34,344 nt of DNA from Chitinophaga pinensis (GTDB lineage Bacteria > Bacteroidota > Bacteroidia > CAMBQF01). The notes under the pieces are model-generated. The model was not told the DNA's origin. It did no database searches and worked only from the letters and a program-made list of their open reading frames with translations. The DNA lies in the NCBI GenBank assembly GCA_945869825.1, contig CAMBQF010000016.1, positions 1 to 34,344 on the forward strand, read 5' to 3'. Shown here one piece after another: positions 7,679-15,991 of the stretch (its first letter is position 1; each line of letters begins with the position of its first letter). A program made the translations under genes and the position numbers.

Positions 7679-8269
7679 TTAGAATTTAACTGTCGGGGCT
7701 TTTTCAGCACCTGCATCAGCAGTAAACATAGCACGGGGTTCAAAACCGGTTATGCCTGCTATAATCTTACCTGGAAAGCGCATAACGGCACTGTTATATA
7801 GCTTTACAGCAGCGTTATAGTCGTTTCTCGATACATTTATCCTGTTCTCGGTCCTCGATAGCTCTGTCTGCAACTCTAAAAAGTTTGTATTAGCCTTTAA
7901 GTCAGGGTAGTTTTCTGACACTGCCAACAGGCTCTTTAATGCACCTGCCAAACCATTTTGTGCCGACTGGAATTTTTTCATGTTTTCTTCCGTCATATCG
8001 GCTGCATTAATATTAATGCTGGTTGCTTTAGCACGCGCCTCTGTTACAGCCGTTAAAGTGCTTTTTTCAAAGTCGGCATAGCCTTTTACAGTAGACACTA
8101 AATTAGGAATAAGGTCTAACCTGCGTTGATAAGCACTTTGCACATCAGCCCATTTCTGGTCAACAACCAACTGCTTATCAACCATGCCGTTGTATGACGA
8201 ACAGCCCCACAGGCCAAATATTAGAAAGAAGCCCACCAGGGCTGCTAAAATAATTACGTTTCTACTCAT
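7679..8269 (-). CDS. lemA: LemA family protein
   Basis: This 196-residue protein has an N-terminal hydrophobic anchor (NVIILAALVGFFLIFGLWGC) and the characteristic LemA coiled-coil body: WADVQSAYQRRLDLIPNLVSTVKGYADFE, ALKSLLAVSENYPDLKAN, and TENRINVSRNDYNAAVKLYN. The family is an envelope helical bundle of unclear function, and it is very often followed by TPM-domain genes, as here. The GCSSY after the hydrophobic stretch could be a lipobox, but most LemA proteins keep the helix as an anchor. It is the first gene of the lemA-TPM-TPM operon. No perfect promoter box was found in the 93 bases upstream. Confidence 0.93.
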   Translation of the reverse strand: MSRNVIILAALVGFFLIFGLWGCSSYNGMVDKQLVVDQKWADVQSAYQRRLDLIPNLVSTVKGYADFEKSTLTAVTEARAKATSININAADMTEENMKKFQSAQNGLAGALKSLLAVSENYPDLKANTNFLELQTELSRTENRINVSRNDYNAAVKLYNSAVMRFPGKIIAGITGFEPRAMFTADAGAEKAPTVKF

Positions 8270-8362
8270 TTCTTATGTATTTAATATAAATATATCAAAA
8301 AGCATGCTATTGAAAATATGTGCCAATTAGTCATTTGTAGTTATTGCAGGCAGACGGATAAC

Positions 8363-9691
8363 TCAGGCATTTATTGTAATTACCACCTTTGTTTTATCAG
8401 TTACCCTAAAGCGGTTATCCGTTCTATAGCCAACCACCCAGGCTATTTTGCCGCCACTTTCCATCAGCCAAACCTCATCTTTCTCGTCCTGGCTTAGTTT
8501 GCTGTCTTTAAAAAAGTCGCTAAGCAGTTTGCTTTGGTTCATACCAAAGGGCTGAAAACGGTCGCCTACCCGCCAGCGGCGAAGCGTTAAGGGGAATTTC
8601 AGCTTATCAAAATCGAGCAACGCCACATTGGCGGGTTGCTTCAGGTTTATCTTATCAATAAAGGTATTAACGCTAAATGACAGTTTTACAGGTTTTGCAA
8701 CAGCCTTTGTGCCTTTTTCAATAGTGTATTCTTTTACCTCGCGCTGCTTTTTAGGGCGGACGATGAGGAAACCCCTGTCGTGCAACAACTCAAACTCATC
8801 AGCAATAAAATGCTGCCCTGTTTGGCGTTGCAAGGCCTGTTCAATATCTTCTATCTGCTCAGCATTAAACCCACAGGGGTGCAATATTTCAAACAAATAC
8901 AAACCCAAAGGCTTCAGCTTTTTCAACTGCGCTATTTCTATATAAATTTTATCGCCTTTTGCGGTAATAACATCTTCCAGCGCACCATCAATAAACTGCT
9001 TAAGCACTTTGTTGCTCTGTTCTAACCTTGCAATGGTTTTTACAATGCTTTGGCTGAATGATGGGTTTATCTTCTCAAAAACTGGTACCACCTTATGGCG
9101 TATCAGGTTGCGGCGGTACTTTACACTTTGGTTGCTCTTATCCTCGCGCCATTTTATCTTGTTGACCTTGGCATAGGCTTCAATATCGACACGCGTGGCA
9201 AAAAGCAAGGGCCTTACCAGATTGCCTATTTTAGGTTTGATTCCCGTTAAGCCACTTAAGCCTGTGCCGCGGCTAAGGTTTACAAAAAACGTTTCGGCAA
9301 CATCGTTGGCATTATGCGCGGTAGCTATATAATCGTAAGTATGTATATGAGTAAGGGCCTCAAACCATTCATACCGCAACCTCCTCGCTGCCATTTGTAT
9401 CGACTCGCCATTTTGCTTCGCCACCTCTTTGGTTTTAAAGCTTTCAGCATGCAGGGCAAGTTTGTGTTTTTTGCAATAGGTTTTTACAAACGCCTCATCA
9501 GCATCGGCCTCTGCCCCACGCAGTTTAAAGTTGCAATGGGCCACGCTTATCTTATGGCCTGTGTTTTGCAATATATGCAGCAGTACCATAGAGTCTATGC
9601 CACCGCTAATTGCCACCAGCAGGTGGTTGTCCGCCGAGAATAAATCCTCGGCAGCAACAAAATCCTGTAAACGGGCGGCTAATGGGTGCAT
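8363..9691 (-). CDS. tilS: tRNA(Ile)-lysidine synthase
   Basis: This 442-residue enzyme attaches lysine to C34 of the tRNA(Ile2) with anticodon CAU, changing both its codon reading and its charging. The N-type ATP pyrophosphatase P-loop SGGIDS is at 29-34, followed by the family motifs VAHCNFKLRGAEADADE, the TAHNANDVAETFFVNLSRG block, and GLSGI. The C-terminal TilS substrate-binding domain is present (KLKFPLTLRRWRVGDRFQPFGM and KLLSDFFKD). The length is normal. A promoter with both elements lies directly upstream (9708-9741), so the gene is probably transcribed alone. Confidence 0.96.
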   Translation of the reverse strand: MHPLAARLQDFVAAEDLFSADNHLLVAISGGIDSMVLLHILQNTGHKISVAHCNFKLRGAEADADEAFVKTYCKKHKLALHAESFKTKEVAKQNGESIQMAARRLRYEWFEALTHIHTYDYIATAHNANDVAETFFVNLSRGTGLSGLTGIKPKIGNLVRPLLFATRVDIEAYAKVNKIKWREDKSNQSVKYRRNLIRHKVVPVFEKINPSFSQSIVKTIARLEQSNKVLKQFIDGALEDVITAKGDKIYIEIAQLKKLKPLGLYLFEILHPCGFNAEQIEDIEQALQRQTGQHFIADEFELLHDRGFLIVRPKKQREVKEYTIEKGTKAVAKPVKLSFSVNTFIDKINLKQPANVALLDFDKLKFPLTLRRWRVGDRFQPFGMNQSKLLSDFFKDSKLSQDEKDEVWLMESGGKIAWVVGYRTDNRFRVTDKTKVVITINA

Positions 9692-9707
9692 AAAATATTT
9701 TGTAGTA

Positions 9708-9741
9708 CAAATGTAGATAATACGCAGATATGCGCCAGCAA
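9708..9741 (-). promoter_or_regulatory. tilS promoter
   Basis: On the minus strand, TTG (complement of 9739-9741) is followed after 23 bases by TACATTTG (complement of 9708-9715), a perfect TAnnTTTG -7 box of the Bacteroidota sigma factor. The box ends 16 bases before the tilS ATG, predicting a leader of roughly 10 bases. Confidence 0.7.
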
Positions 9742-9772
9742 AACCATGGAGCCCTCTGTTTACTTTCAGTTT

Positions 9773-10966
9773 TTAAGCCAGTTTGGTAACTAAACTTCCA
9801 CCAAAAATCTCCCCCCGCTCATCAACCGTAATATGGTTTATGCCGGGTGTTTTGCCTTTGTCTAACGTGCCTAATTGTTGCTTAAAGCCCAGGGCTTCGG
9901 CACCGTTCAGGGTAGCCCATTGTATCAGTTCAGCGGTAGGTATTCCGGGGAAGTTGGCTACTATCGTTTTCATCTCATCCAGAATAGAAAGGCTATCGTT
10001 AGATGCATAGCTATCCGTGCCCACCACAATTTTAGCGCCCATTTGGCGTAGCATAGGCACATCGGGCAGCTTATTTTCTATATACAAATTGGCATTGGGG
10101 CATAGTGCCCAATACATCAGCTTACCATAGTCGGTAGCCCATTGCACATCTTCTTTAGTGCTTACGGTATTATGCACCAATAGTATGCGGTTGCAATTGG
10201 GTAAATGCACTACGGTTGATGGCAGCGAGTTGAACCCCGTTGGCTTATAGGTACTTAAATCTAACCCAAACTTAGCCATTTGCTCGGCCACAGGGCCTGT
10301 GCCCGTGCGGAACAGTTCATTCTCGCCCTCGGTTTCCTGGTTATGGATAGAGATAACCCCATCGCGCAGGTAGTTATGCTCGGCTATCAGCTTTAATAGT
10401 TTGGTAGACAACGAGTAGGTTGCATGTGGGGTGATATTAGCCGGAGCACTGGGTAGCAATTCTTCCAGTTGGCGCAGCAGCGTTTCGCCATTGGCAAATA
10501 CTTCTTCGGCTTTGTCGGCATTCAACCCAAAAAGTTCTATAAACGTATGGTAGAGCATGTTGCGCTTAGCCTTTTGGGCAAAGGTAAAATCGCTATTGCT
10601 AATGTCGCCTACGGCTATTATGCCATTACGTAGCATTTCGTTTTCGGCATCTTCAATAGCGCCCAAAACCTCCTCATCGGCCTGCCATTTGCGCACCGCC
10701 ATCATCTCTTTAACAAAACCCGAAAGGCCTGTGTGCTTGGCTAGCTTCCCCTTTAGGTACGATAGCTCTAAATGGCAATGGGCATTAACGAACCCGGGGG
10801 TTAAAATACCCTCAAAGTGCTGCGCATTGGGGGCTGTAGCGGCATAGCCAACATCGCCCGGCCTAAGCAGGCTTACTATCCGTCCGTTATCTTCTGTTAT
10901 CAATACCCCCTTTTTAACAGGGGCTGTTGACACGGGATAAACATAATTGGCTGTTAAAAAGCGCAT
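9773..10966 (-). CDS. metal-dependent amidohydrolase (Atz/Trz-like deaminase family)
   Basis: This protein of 397 residues is a metal-dependent amidohydrolase. Visible candidate metal ligands are H63 and H65 (NAHCHLE), H208 with E211 (IHNQE), H265 (LVHNT) and D318 (GTDSYASND), the pattern of the Atz/Trz/cytosine-deaminase-like branch. The substrate cannot be read. An aminated purine derivative such as aminodeoxyfutalosine, or a guanine-like base, is possible. I chose the ATG at 10966 because the 44 extra residues of the longest frame would overlap rnpA on the other strand and are unlike the family. The start region overlaps the rnpA promoter. Confidence 0.85.
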   Translation of the reverse strand: MRFLTANYVYPVSTAPVKKGVLITEDNGRIVSLLRPGDVGYAATAPNAQHFEGILTPGFVNAHCHLELSYLKGKLAKHTGLSGFVKEMMAVRKWQADEEVLGAIEDAENEMLRNGIIAVGDISNSDFTFAQKAKRNMLYHTFIELFGLNADKAEEVFANGETLLRQLEELLPSAPANITPHATYSLSTKLLKLIAEHNYLRDGVISIHNQETEGENELFRTGTGPVAEQMAKFGLDLSTYKPTGFNSLPSTVVHLPNCNRILLVHNTVSTKEDVQWATDYGKLMYWALCPNANLYIENKLPDVPMLRQMGAKIVVGTDSYASNDSLSILDEMKTIVANFPGIPTAELIQWATLNGAEALGFKQQLGTLDKGKTPGINHITVDERGEIFGGSLVTKLA

Positions 10967-10979
10967 ATAGTTACCTTTG
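10947..10979 (+). promoter_or_regulatory. rnpA promoter, overlapping the divergent amidohydrolase start
   Basis: TTG at 10947-10949 and TACCTTTG at 10972-10979 are separated by 22 bases and match the Bacteroidota consensus. The -33 element lies within the first codons of the amidohydrolase gene on the other strand (ATG at 10966). The predicted start of transcription near 10986 lies downstream of the TTG codon at 10977, which rules that codon out as the start of rnpA. Confidence 0.75.
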
Positions 10980-11021
10980 TACATTACCCGCTTTAAAAAT
11001 ACGGGTGAGTGCAAAGCTACA

Positions 11022-11417
11022 TTGAAACAGTTTACCCTAAATAAAGAAGAGCGTTTAAAAAGCCGTAAGTTGATGGACGAACTGTTTGTGTCGGGCAAAA
11101 CGCTTACGGTATTCCCCTTTAGGCTGGTGTGGATTGAAACAAAGCTGCTGGTAGATTACCCCGCCCAAATGGCGGTAAGTGTAAGCAAGCGCAACTTTAA
11201 GCATGCGGTAGACCGTAACCGGCTTAAACGCCTGATGCGCGAGGCGTACCGTAAAAACAAACCGGGGGTATACGATACCGCAAAGCAGCTGAACAAACAA
11301 TACGCTTTGATGCTTATTTATACCGGCCGCAAAATGGTTGATTATGCCGAGGTTGAAAGCAAAATAATAATAACTTTGAAAAAATTTACCGAAAGGTGTA
11401 ATGAAACGCCTGCTTAA
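11022..11417 (+). CDS. rnpA: ribonuclease P protein component
   Basis: This protein of 131 residues is the protein subunit of RNase P, which removes 5' leaders from tRNA precursors. The conserved RNR block is present in [27 protein letters not shown] (shown split here as [12 protein letters not shown] and [11 protein letters not shown]), together with the N-terminal [19 protein letters not shown]. The start is most likely the TTG at 11022 ([10 protein letters not shown]), since no in-frame ATG is near and the earlier TTG at 10977 lies inside the promoter. The gene overlaps yidD by 17 bases, the usual arrangement. rpmH, the common upstream neighbour, is absent here. Confidence 0.92.
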   Translation: MKQFTLNKEERLKSRKLMDELFVSGKTLTVFPFRLVWIETKLLVDYPAQMAVSVSKRNFKHAVDRNRLKRLMREAYRKNKPGVYDTAKQLNKQYALMLIYTGRKMVDYAEVESKIIITLKKFTERCNETPA

Positions 11418-11622
11418 TACACTAATATTAGGAATATTTAGGTTTTACCAGTTGGCCATATCGCCTATGTTTAGCCCTGTGTGCCGTTATACGCCTACAT
11501 GCTCGGCCTACGGTGTGGAAGCAGTAAAAAAATATGGCCCGTTTAAAGGAACTTTTTTGGCCGTTAAACGTATTGTACGCTGCAACCCATGGGGCGGCAG
11601 CGGGTACGACCCGGTTCCTTAA
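11401..11622 (+). CDS. yidD: membrane protein insertion efficiency factor YidD
   Basis: This 73-residue protein is a full-length YidD, a peripheral inner-membrane protein that assists YidC-dependent insertion. The family hallmark cysteines and motifs are present: [27 protein letters not shown], split as [19 protein letters not shown] and the C-terminal [14 protein letters not shown]. An amphipathic N-terminal helix precedes them. The ATG at 11401 lies within the end of rnpA, which implies translational coupling, and ctpA follows after 25 bases. Confidence 0.96.
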   Translation: MKRLLNTLILGIFRFYQLAISPMFSPVCRYTPTCSAYGVEAVKKYGPFKGTFLAVKRIVRCNPWGGSGYDPVP

Positions 11623-11647
11623 CCATCTAACTGAATTGTAATTAAAT

Positions 11648-13450
11648 ATGAATATGGATTTTGTGAAGAGAATTCCTAAAAAAGTAAAAGTAGCGGTATT
11701 TGCCCTGTTTGTTGGCGCGGGCTCTATGAGCCTGTTAGCGTTTGACAAAGGCGATGACAACTACTTCGAAATATCGAAAAACCTGGACATTTTTGCCACG
11801 CTTTACCGCGAGGTGAATATGTATTATGTGGACGAGACCGACCCCGGCGATATGGTTAAAACAGCCATTGATGCTATGTTGGAAAAACTTGACCCGTATA
11901 CCAACTACATCCCTGAGTCGGATATAGAAGACCACCGCTTTATGACTACCGGCCAGTACGGCGGCATTGGTGCCTTGGTACGTCAAAAAGGTGACTATAT
12001 CTACATATCAGAGCCTTATGAAGATAAGCCCGCTCAAAAAGCAGGTTTACTGGCAGGCGATGCGTTGCTTGAGGTTGATGGAAAATCAGTAAAAGGTAAA
12101 CAAACCGCCGATGTGGTTAAAATGCTGAAAGGCGTGCCTAACACCAAGGTAAGCATTAAGGTAAAACGCGAAGGCAATTCGGACCCACTTACCTTCTCGG
12201 TAATGCGTGAAGAAATTAAGATTAACAACGTACCGTATTTTGGTATGATTGACGATAAAATTGGCTACATAAAGCTTACAGGCTTTACTGAAGATGCCGG
12301 CAAAGAGGTGAAAGATGCCTTGGTATCGTTAAAAGCTACTAACCCCGGTATAGAAGGTGTTATTCTTGACTTGCGCGATAATCCGGGTGGGTTGCTTCGC
12401 GAAGCCATCAACATATCTAACGTGTTTGTAAACAAAGGCCAGGATATTGTAAGCACCAAAGGCAAGGTTAAAGAGTGGGACAAAACCTACAAAGCCCTTA
12501 ACACCCCTGTTGATACTGATATTCCACTGGTAGTATTGGTTAGCCGCGGTTCGGCTTCGGCATCAGAAATTGTGTCGGGTACTATACAAGACTTAGACCG
12601 TGGTGTTGTTATTGGCCAACGTTCTTACGGCAAAGGCCTGGTGCAAACCACCCGCCCGCTTAGCTACAATGCGCAGGTAAAAATTACCACTTCAAAATAC
12701 TACATTCCGAGCGGACGTTGTATACAAGCACTTGATTACACCCACCGTAATGATGATGGAAGTGTTGGCAAGGTGCCAGATTCGCTTATCACCGCCTTTA
12801 AAACCAAAAACGGCCGTATTGTGTACGATGGAGGTGGTGTAAACCCCGACTTTAAAACCCCTATCAAAAAATACAGCCAGATATTACAAAGCCTGGTTAT
12901 CAAATCGTTGATTTTTGACTATGCTACCCAATACAAGCTTGGCCACCCAAGCATTCCGTTAGCTAAAACATTTAGACTTAGCGATGCTGATTATGATGAG
13001 TTTGTAAAATGGCTTGATGGAAAAGAATACGACTATACCACCAAAAGCGAGGAATTGCTTGATAAGCTAAAAACCACCGCTGAAGGGGAGAAGTATTTTG
13101 ATGGTGTATCAAAAGAATTCCAAGCCCTGAAAGACAGGATGATGCACGACAAAAAATCGGACCTGTATAAGTTTAAAGGCGAGATAAAAGAGTTTTTAGA
13201 GGGCGAAATTGTAAGCCGATACTACTACCAAAAAGGTAAAATTGAGGCATCGTTTAAATACGATACCGAAATTACCGAGGGTGTGAAAATACTATACGAT
13301 AAGCCAACTTATAACAGCATTTTAACAGGCAAATACAAACAACCAAACCCACCAAAAGAAGATGGTGATAAGGATGATGAAAGCGTTGGCGACGACGACG
13401 GCATTGCCACCCCGAAGCAGAAGAAAAAAGACATGAAGAATAACAATTAA
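11648..13450 (+). CDS. ctpA: S41-family C-terminal processing peptidase with PDZ domain
   Basis: This 600-residue protein is a carboxy-terminal processing serine protease of the envelope. An N-terminal hydrophobic signal/anchor (KVAVFALFVGAGSMSLLAF, about 14-32) is followed by a helical part, a PDZ domain (about 100-175, with GGIGALV and AGLLAGDALLEVDG), and the S41 catalytic domain. The probable catalytic Ser is S304 in GSASASE and the Lys is K329 in SYGKGLVQ, spaced 25 apart as in the family. A C-terminal helical extension ends in an acidic then basic tail (DGDKDDESVGDDDG, KQKKKDMKNNN). It lies 25 bases after yidD, probably in one transcript, and a strong terminator follows. Confidence 0.94.
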   Translation: MNMDFVKRIPKKVKVAVFALFVGAGSMSLLAFDKGDDNYFEISKNLDIFATLYREVNMYYVDETDPGDMVKTAIDAMLEKLDPYTNYIPESDIEDHRFMTTGQYGGIGALVRQKGDYIYISEPYEDKPAQKAGLLAGDALLEVDGKSVKGKQTADVVKMLKGVPNTKVSIKVKREGNSDPLTFSVMREEIKINNVPYFGMIDDKIGYIKLTGFTEDAGKEVKDALVSLKATNPGIEGVILDLRDNPGGLLREAINISNVFVNKGQDIVSTKGKVKEWDKTYKALNTPVDTDIPLVVLVSRGSASASEIVSGTIQDLDRGVVIGQRSYGKGLVQTTRPLSYNAQVKITTSKYYIPSGRCIQALDYTHRNDDGSVGKVPDSLITAFKTKNGRIVYDGGGVNPDFKTPIKKYSQILQSLVIKSLIFDYATQYKLGHPSIPLAKTFRLSDADYDEFVKWLDGKEYDYTTKSEELLDKLKTTAEGEKYFDGVSKEFQALKDRMMHDKKSDLYKFKGEIKEFLEGEIVSRYYYQKGKIEASFKYDTEITEGVKILYDKPTYNSILTGKYKQPNPPKEDGDKDDESVGDDDGIATPKQKKKDMKNNN

Positions 13451-13472
13451 TACAGGCAATATTTAATTTTGC

Positions 13473-13500
13473 AAGGGCGGTACTAATTACCGCCCTTTTT
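13473..13500 (+). terminator. terminator after ctpA
   Basis: AAGGGCGGTA (13473-13482) and TACCGCCCTT (13488-13497) form a perfect 10-bp stem with loop CTAAT, followed by a T run. It ends the rnpA-yidD-ctpA transcript. Confidence 0.93.
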
Positions 13501-13522
13501 CGTTTCTTTAACCATCAGGCGC

Positions 13523-15157
13523 ATGGTAAAACTGTTACAACTTATACCCTATCGTTTTTTCTATTTATTAGGACTGGCCGTATTTATACTGGGCATGCCC
13601 TTTAGTAACCTGATGATGAGCCAGGGCCTGTTTTACATATCGGGTGCGTGGCTTTTAAGCAGCATAGCTTACAACAATACCCTGGCCCGCATAAAGCTGT
13701 ATTTTGCCAATAAACAGGCATTGGCGCTGGCCTCTATATTTTTTGCCCTACTTATTGGCCTGGCCTACACCGCCAATTTTGAATATGGCCTTAAAGACAT
13801 CCGCGTTAAACTGCCCTTGTTTTTGCTCCCTTTTGTTATTGTAGGTTTAGGCTCTTTAACAGACAAAGAATACCGGGCCTTTTTACTCTTTTTTATACTG
13901 GTGGTGCTTAGCTCTACCATAGCAGGCTATGTTAGTGCATGGAGCCATTTTGGCAATATGTACGATGCACGGCAGCTATCGCCCTATATATCTAATATCC
14001 GCCTTAGTTTGCTTATAATAATTGCCTTGTTTGTGGCTGGCTGGCTGGCTGTAAAACAGCGCAAAGCATGGTTTACGGCGCTAATGGTAGTAACCTGCCT
14101 TTGGTTTCTCTTCTTTTTATATAAGCTGGAAAGCCTAACGGCCTTAGGCACTATTTTTATTGTTTGGCTCGTGCTTTTGGTCTTCAACCTGAAAAAGGTT
14201 AAACCCAAAGCCTTGCGCATTGCATTGCCGTTGTTACTTATTTGCTTTGCGGCATGGCTGGCTATATATACCACAACCACCTATACCGAATATTTTACCC
14301 CAAAAGAGGTGGCAAACCCAACAGCCAAAACCAAATACGGCAATGGTTACGACGATTTACAAATGCCATATATGATAGAAAACGGCAACCGGTTGTGGGA
14401 ATATGTGTCGTATAAAGAACTGAAAGAAGAATGGCCCAACCGCAGCCAAATTAATATTGACAGTACCGATGCCACGGGGCATACACTGTTTTATACCATA
14501 TTACGCTATATGGCATCTAAGGGGTTAAAGAAAGACCGCGAGGGCCTGCAGGCGCTAACAGATGAGGATATTGATAATATTGAAAGTGGTATTGCCAACG
14601 CAAACTATACTGCCCAACGCGGGCTTAAAGCCCGGCTGCATAAGGTGTTTTGGGAGTACCAGGTATATAAAGCCTACCGCAACCCCAGCGGCCACTCGGT
14701 ATTTATGCGGTTAGCGTTTTGGCAAAACTCGTGGAACATAATAAAAGCCCACCCTTTGGTGGGTGTAGGCACAGGCGATGTTATTGACGCTGTTGGCCTG
14801 CAATACACTAAAGATAACTCTCCGCTGGAAGCTAAGTGGCGTTTACGGTCGCACAACCAGTTTTTGGCTATTGGCATAGCGCTGGGCTTTATAGGAATAC
14901 TCATTTTCGTATTCTCTATGCTCTACCCCTACCTAAGCACCAAGGGCTATAAAAGTGTATTGTTTACCGCCTTTTTTGTAACGGCATTCCTGTCTATGTT
15001 TACTGAAGATACGTTGGAAAGCCAGGCAGGCGTATCGTTCTATATCTTCTTCTTTTGCGTGTTCCTGTTTTTAAAACCGGGCAGTCTCGCCACTCCACAG
15101 GTAGGTTGGGGGTGGTGGGATAAATCCCAATTAGATAATCAGACAATTAGAAAATGA
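13523..15157 (+). CDS. O-antigen ligase family (Wzy/WaaL-like) membrane protein
   Basis: This 544-residue multi-pass protein has about ten hydrophobic helices. One large extracytoplasmic loop (about 255-400), rich in Asn, Tyr and charged residues, carries the SHNQFLAIGIALGF motif (H444) shortly after it. This is the architecture of the Wzy_C superfamily, which transfers or polymerises O-antigen, lipid-linked glycans or, in some cases, protein glycans. The acceptor cannot be told from sequence. It has no neighbouring glycosyltransferases. The last 20-odd residues (after FLFLKPG) are low in hydrophobicity and look as though the frame runs into intergenic-type sequence. Confidence 0.82.
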   Translation: MVKLLQLIPYRFFYLLGLAVFILGMPFSNLMMSQGLFYISGAWLLSSIAYNNTLARIKLYFANKQALALASIFFALLIGLAYTANFEYGLKDIRVKLPLFLLPFVIVGLGSLTDKEYRAFLLFFILVVLSSTIAGYVSAWSHFGNMYDARQLSPYISNIRLSLLIIIALFVAGWLAVKQRKAWFTALMVVTCLWFLFFLYKLESLTALGTIFIVWLVLLVFNLKKVKPKALRIALPLLLICFAAWLAIYTTTTYTEYFTPKEVANPTAKTKYGNGYDDLQMPYMIENGNRLWEYVSYKELKEEWPNRSQINIDSTDATGHTLFYTILRYMASKGLKKDREGLQALTDEDIDNIESGIANANYTAQRGLKARLHKVFWEYQVYKAYRNPSGHSVFMRLAFWQNSWNIIKAHPLVGVGTGDVIDAVGLQYTKDNSPLEAKWRLRSHNQFLAIGIALGFIGILIFVFSMLYPYLSTKGYKSVLFTAFFVTAFLSMFTEDTLESQAGVSFYIFFFCVFLFLKPGSLATPQVGWGWWDKSQLDNQTIRK

Positions 15158-15224
15158 GATAATGGGAACCAACCCAGTCTAAAGGCAACCACTCCTTAAA
15201 AAGGAAGGGTGTTTACTCACCACT

Positions 15225-15698
15225 TTAAACTTTAATACTCCGCTTAATACTTTCTTCCAGCGATATAAGGGTTTCTGTACGTTCTATGCCCTCTATAGCC
15301 TGTATCTTCTCGTTTAGTACCTGGCGCAGGTGGTTGGTGTTTTTACATACTATTTTTAGGAATATGCTGTATTGGCCTGTGGTGTAGTAGGCTTCTACCA
15401 CCTCGGGTATCTGCTCCAGCTCTGTAATTACCTGGTTATATACCGAGCCTTTAAAAAGGTAAACGCCCAAAAAAGCGGTAAGGTCGTAGCCCAGTTTGGT
15501 ATGGTCTACCATTAAAACAGAGCATTTAACTATGCCTGCATCCTCCAGTTTTTTCATCCGCACATGGATAGTACCTGCCGAAACAATCAGTTTTTTGGCA
15601 ATTTCGGTGTAGGGCACCAGCGCATCGTCCATTAGTATGGCTAAAATCTGTCTGTCGAGGTTATCAATTTCTAAAATTTCATGCTTTTCAGGATGCAT
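15225..15698 (-). CDS. Lrp/AsnC family transcriptional regulator
   Basis: This 157-residue protein has the N-terminal helix-turn-helix of the Lrp/AsnC family (about 10-55: LDRQILAILMDDALVPYTEIAKKL, then VSAGTIHVRMKKLEDAGIV; each part is family-like) and a C-terminal RAM effector domain (about 70-150). Such proteins form octameric DNA-binding regulators that often respond to amino acids. A perfect TAnnTTTG box lies 18 bases upstream of the ATG. It is divergent from the small RNA gene, so the shared 100-base region could contain its binding sites. This is inference. Confidence 0.92.
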   Translation of the reverse strand: MHPEKHEILEIDNLDRQILAILMDDALVPYTEIAKKLIVSAGTIHVRMKKLEDAGIVKCSVLMVDHTKLGYDLTAFLGVYLFKGSVYNQVITELEQIPEVVEAYYTTGQYSIFLKIVCKNTNHLRQVLNEKIQAIEGIERTETLISLEESIKRSIKV

Positions 15699-15716
15699 AA
15701 TTTTACATTATAACAA

Positions 15717-15724
15717 CAAATATA
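15717..15724 (-). promoter_or_regulatory. -7 box of the Lrp/AsnC gene
   Basis: TATATTTG on the minus strand is a perfect TAnnTTTG box, 18 bases before the ATG at 15698. No TTG is seen at the expected upstream distance, so the -33 element is weak or activator-dependent. Confidence 0.55.
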
Positions 15725-15772
15725 CACTTTAAATATTTTATTCGTAATAATAACTTTATAACGTTAACTAAT

Positions 15773-15803
15773 TTGCATTTCATATGTTCTTATTATACAT
15801 TTG
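15773..15803 (+). promoter_or_regulatory. promoter of the small RNA gene
   Basis: TTG (15773-15775, within ATTTGC) is followed after 20 bases by TACATTTG (15796-15803), one of the best promoter matches in the window. Transcription should begin near 15810, about 20 bases before the folded RNA. Confidence 0.8.
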
Positions 15804-15830
15804 TAACAAGAAACAAACGTTCTTATATAC

Positions 15831-15977
15831 TGTGGGGTGATGAAACTATGGCAGACATGCCCTCCTGTCTCGGGGGTAGGGAGCTACGGGATAAACACAC
15901 GATAATGGGTTGACCACAAAATAATTCTATGTCGTGCGGCTAACCTCCCTGTGAAGGTTCGAACCCTTCCCCTACAG
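15831..15977 (+). ncRNA. tRNA-like small RNA with an oversized variable arm
   Basis: This 147-nt stretch has its own promoter and terminator and can be folded by eye into a tRNA plan. The acceptor stem is TGTGGGG (15831-15837) with CCCTACA (15970-15976), 7 bp including one G-U. The D stem is ATG/CAT (15840-15842, 15856-15858), around a Leu/Ser-like loop with GG and GCAGA. The anticodon stem is CCCTC/GGGGG (15860-15864, 15872-15876), with loop CTGTCTC and triplet GTC at 34-36. The T arm is GAAGG-TTCGAAC-CCTTC (15953-15969). The variable region (15877-15952) is 76 nt with stems AGGGAG/CTCCCT (15878-15883, 15945-15950) and CACGATA/TATGTCGTG-type pairing (15898-15904, 15930-15936). CTA, not CCA, follows the discriminator G. 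No normal tRNA has such an arm. A function in translation, decoy binding or regulation is open. Confidence 0.6.
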
Positions 15978-15991
15978 CTAACATTCGGAAA

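Noticed and set aside
10977-11021. The TTG at 10977 as the start of rnpA.
   Set aside because: It falls within the promoter -7 box, upstream of the predicted transcription start.
13464-13471. TAATTTTG box just before the ctpA terminator.
   Set aside because: It matches the -7 consensus but has no -33 element and would start a transcript inside the terminator hairpin; likely chance.
15835-15871. GATGAAAC resembling a hammerhead ribozyme core.
   Set aside because: There is no stem II between GATGA and GAAA and no cleavage-site helix, so the core cannot form.
15840-15905. A 21-codon ORF within the tRNA-like RNA, starting at the D-stem ATG.
   Set aside because: No ribosome binding site is evident, the ATG is part of a predicted stem, and the frame is as short as chance would allow. 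A tmRNA-like tag was considered, but the tmRNA D-loop and tag features are absent.
15831-15977. The RNA as a canonical tRNA-Asp (anticodon GTC) or as tmRNA.
   Set aside because: tRNA-Asp is type I with a short variable loop, and this has 76 nt with helices. tmRNA is much longer and has no D stem or anticodon stem.
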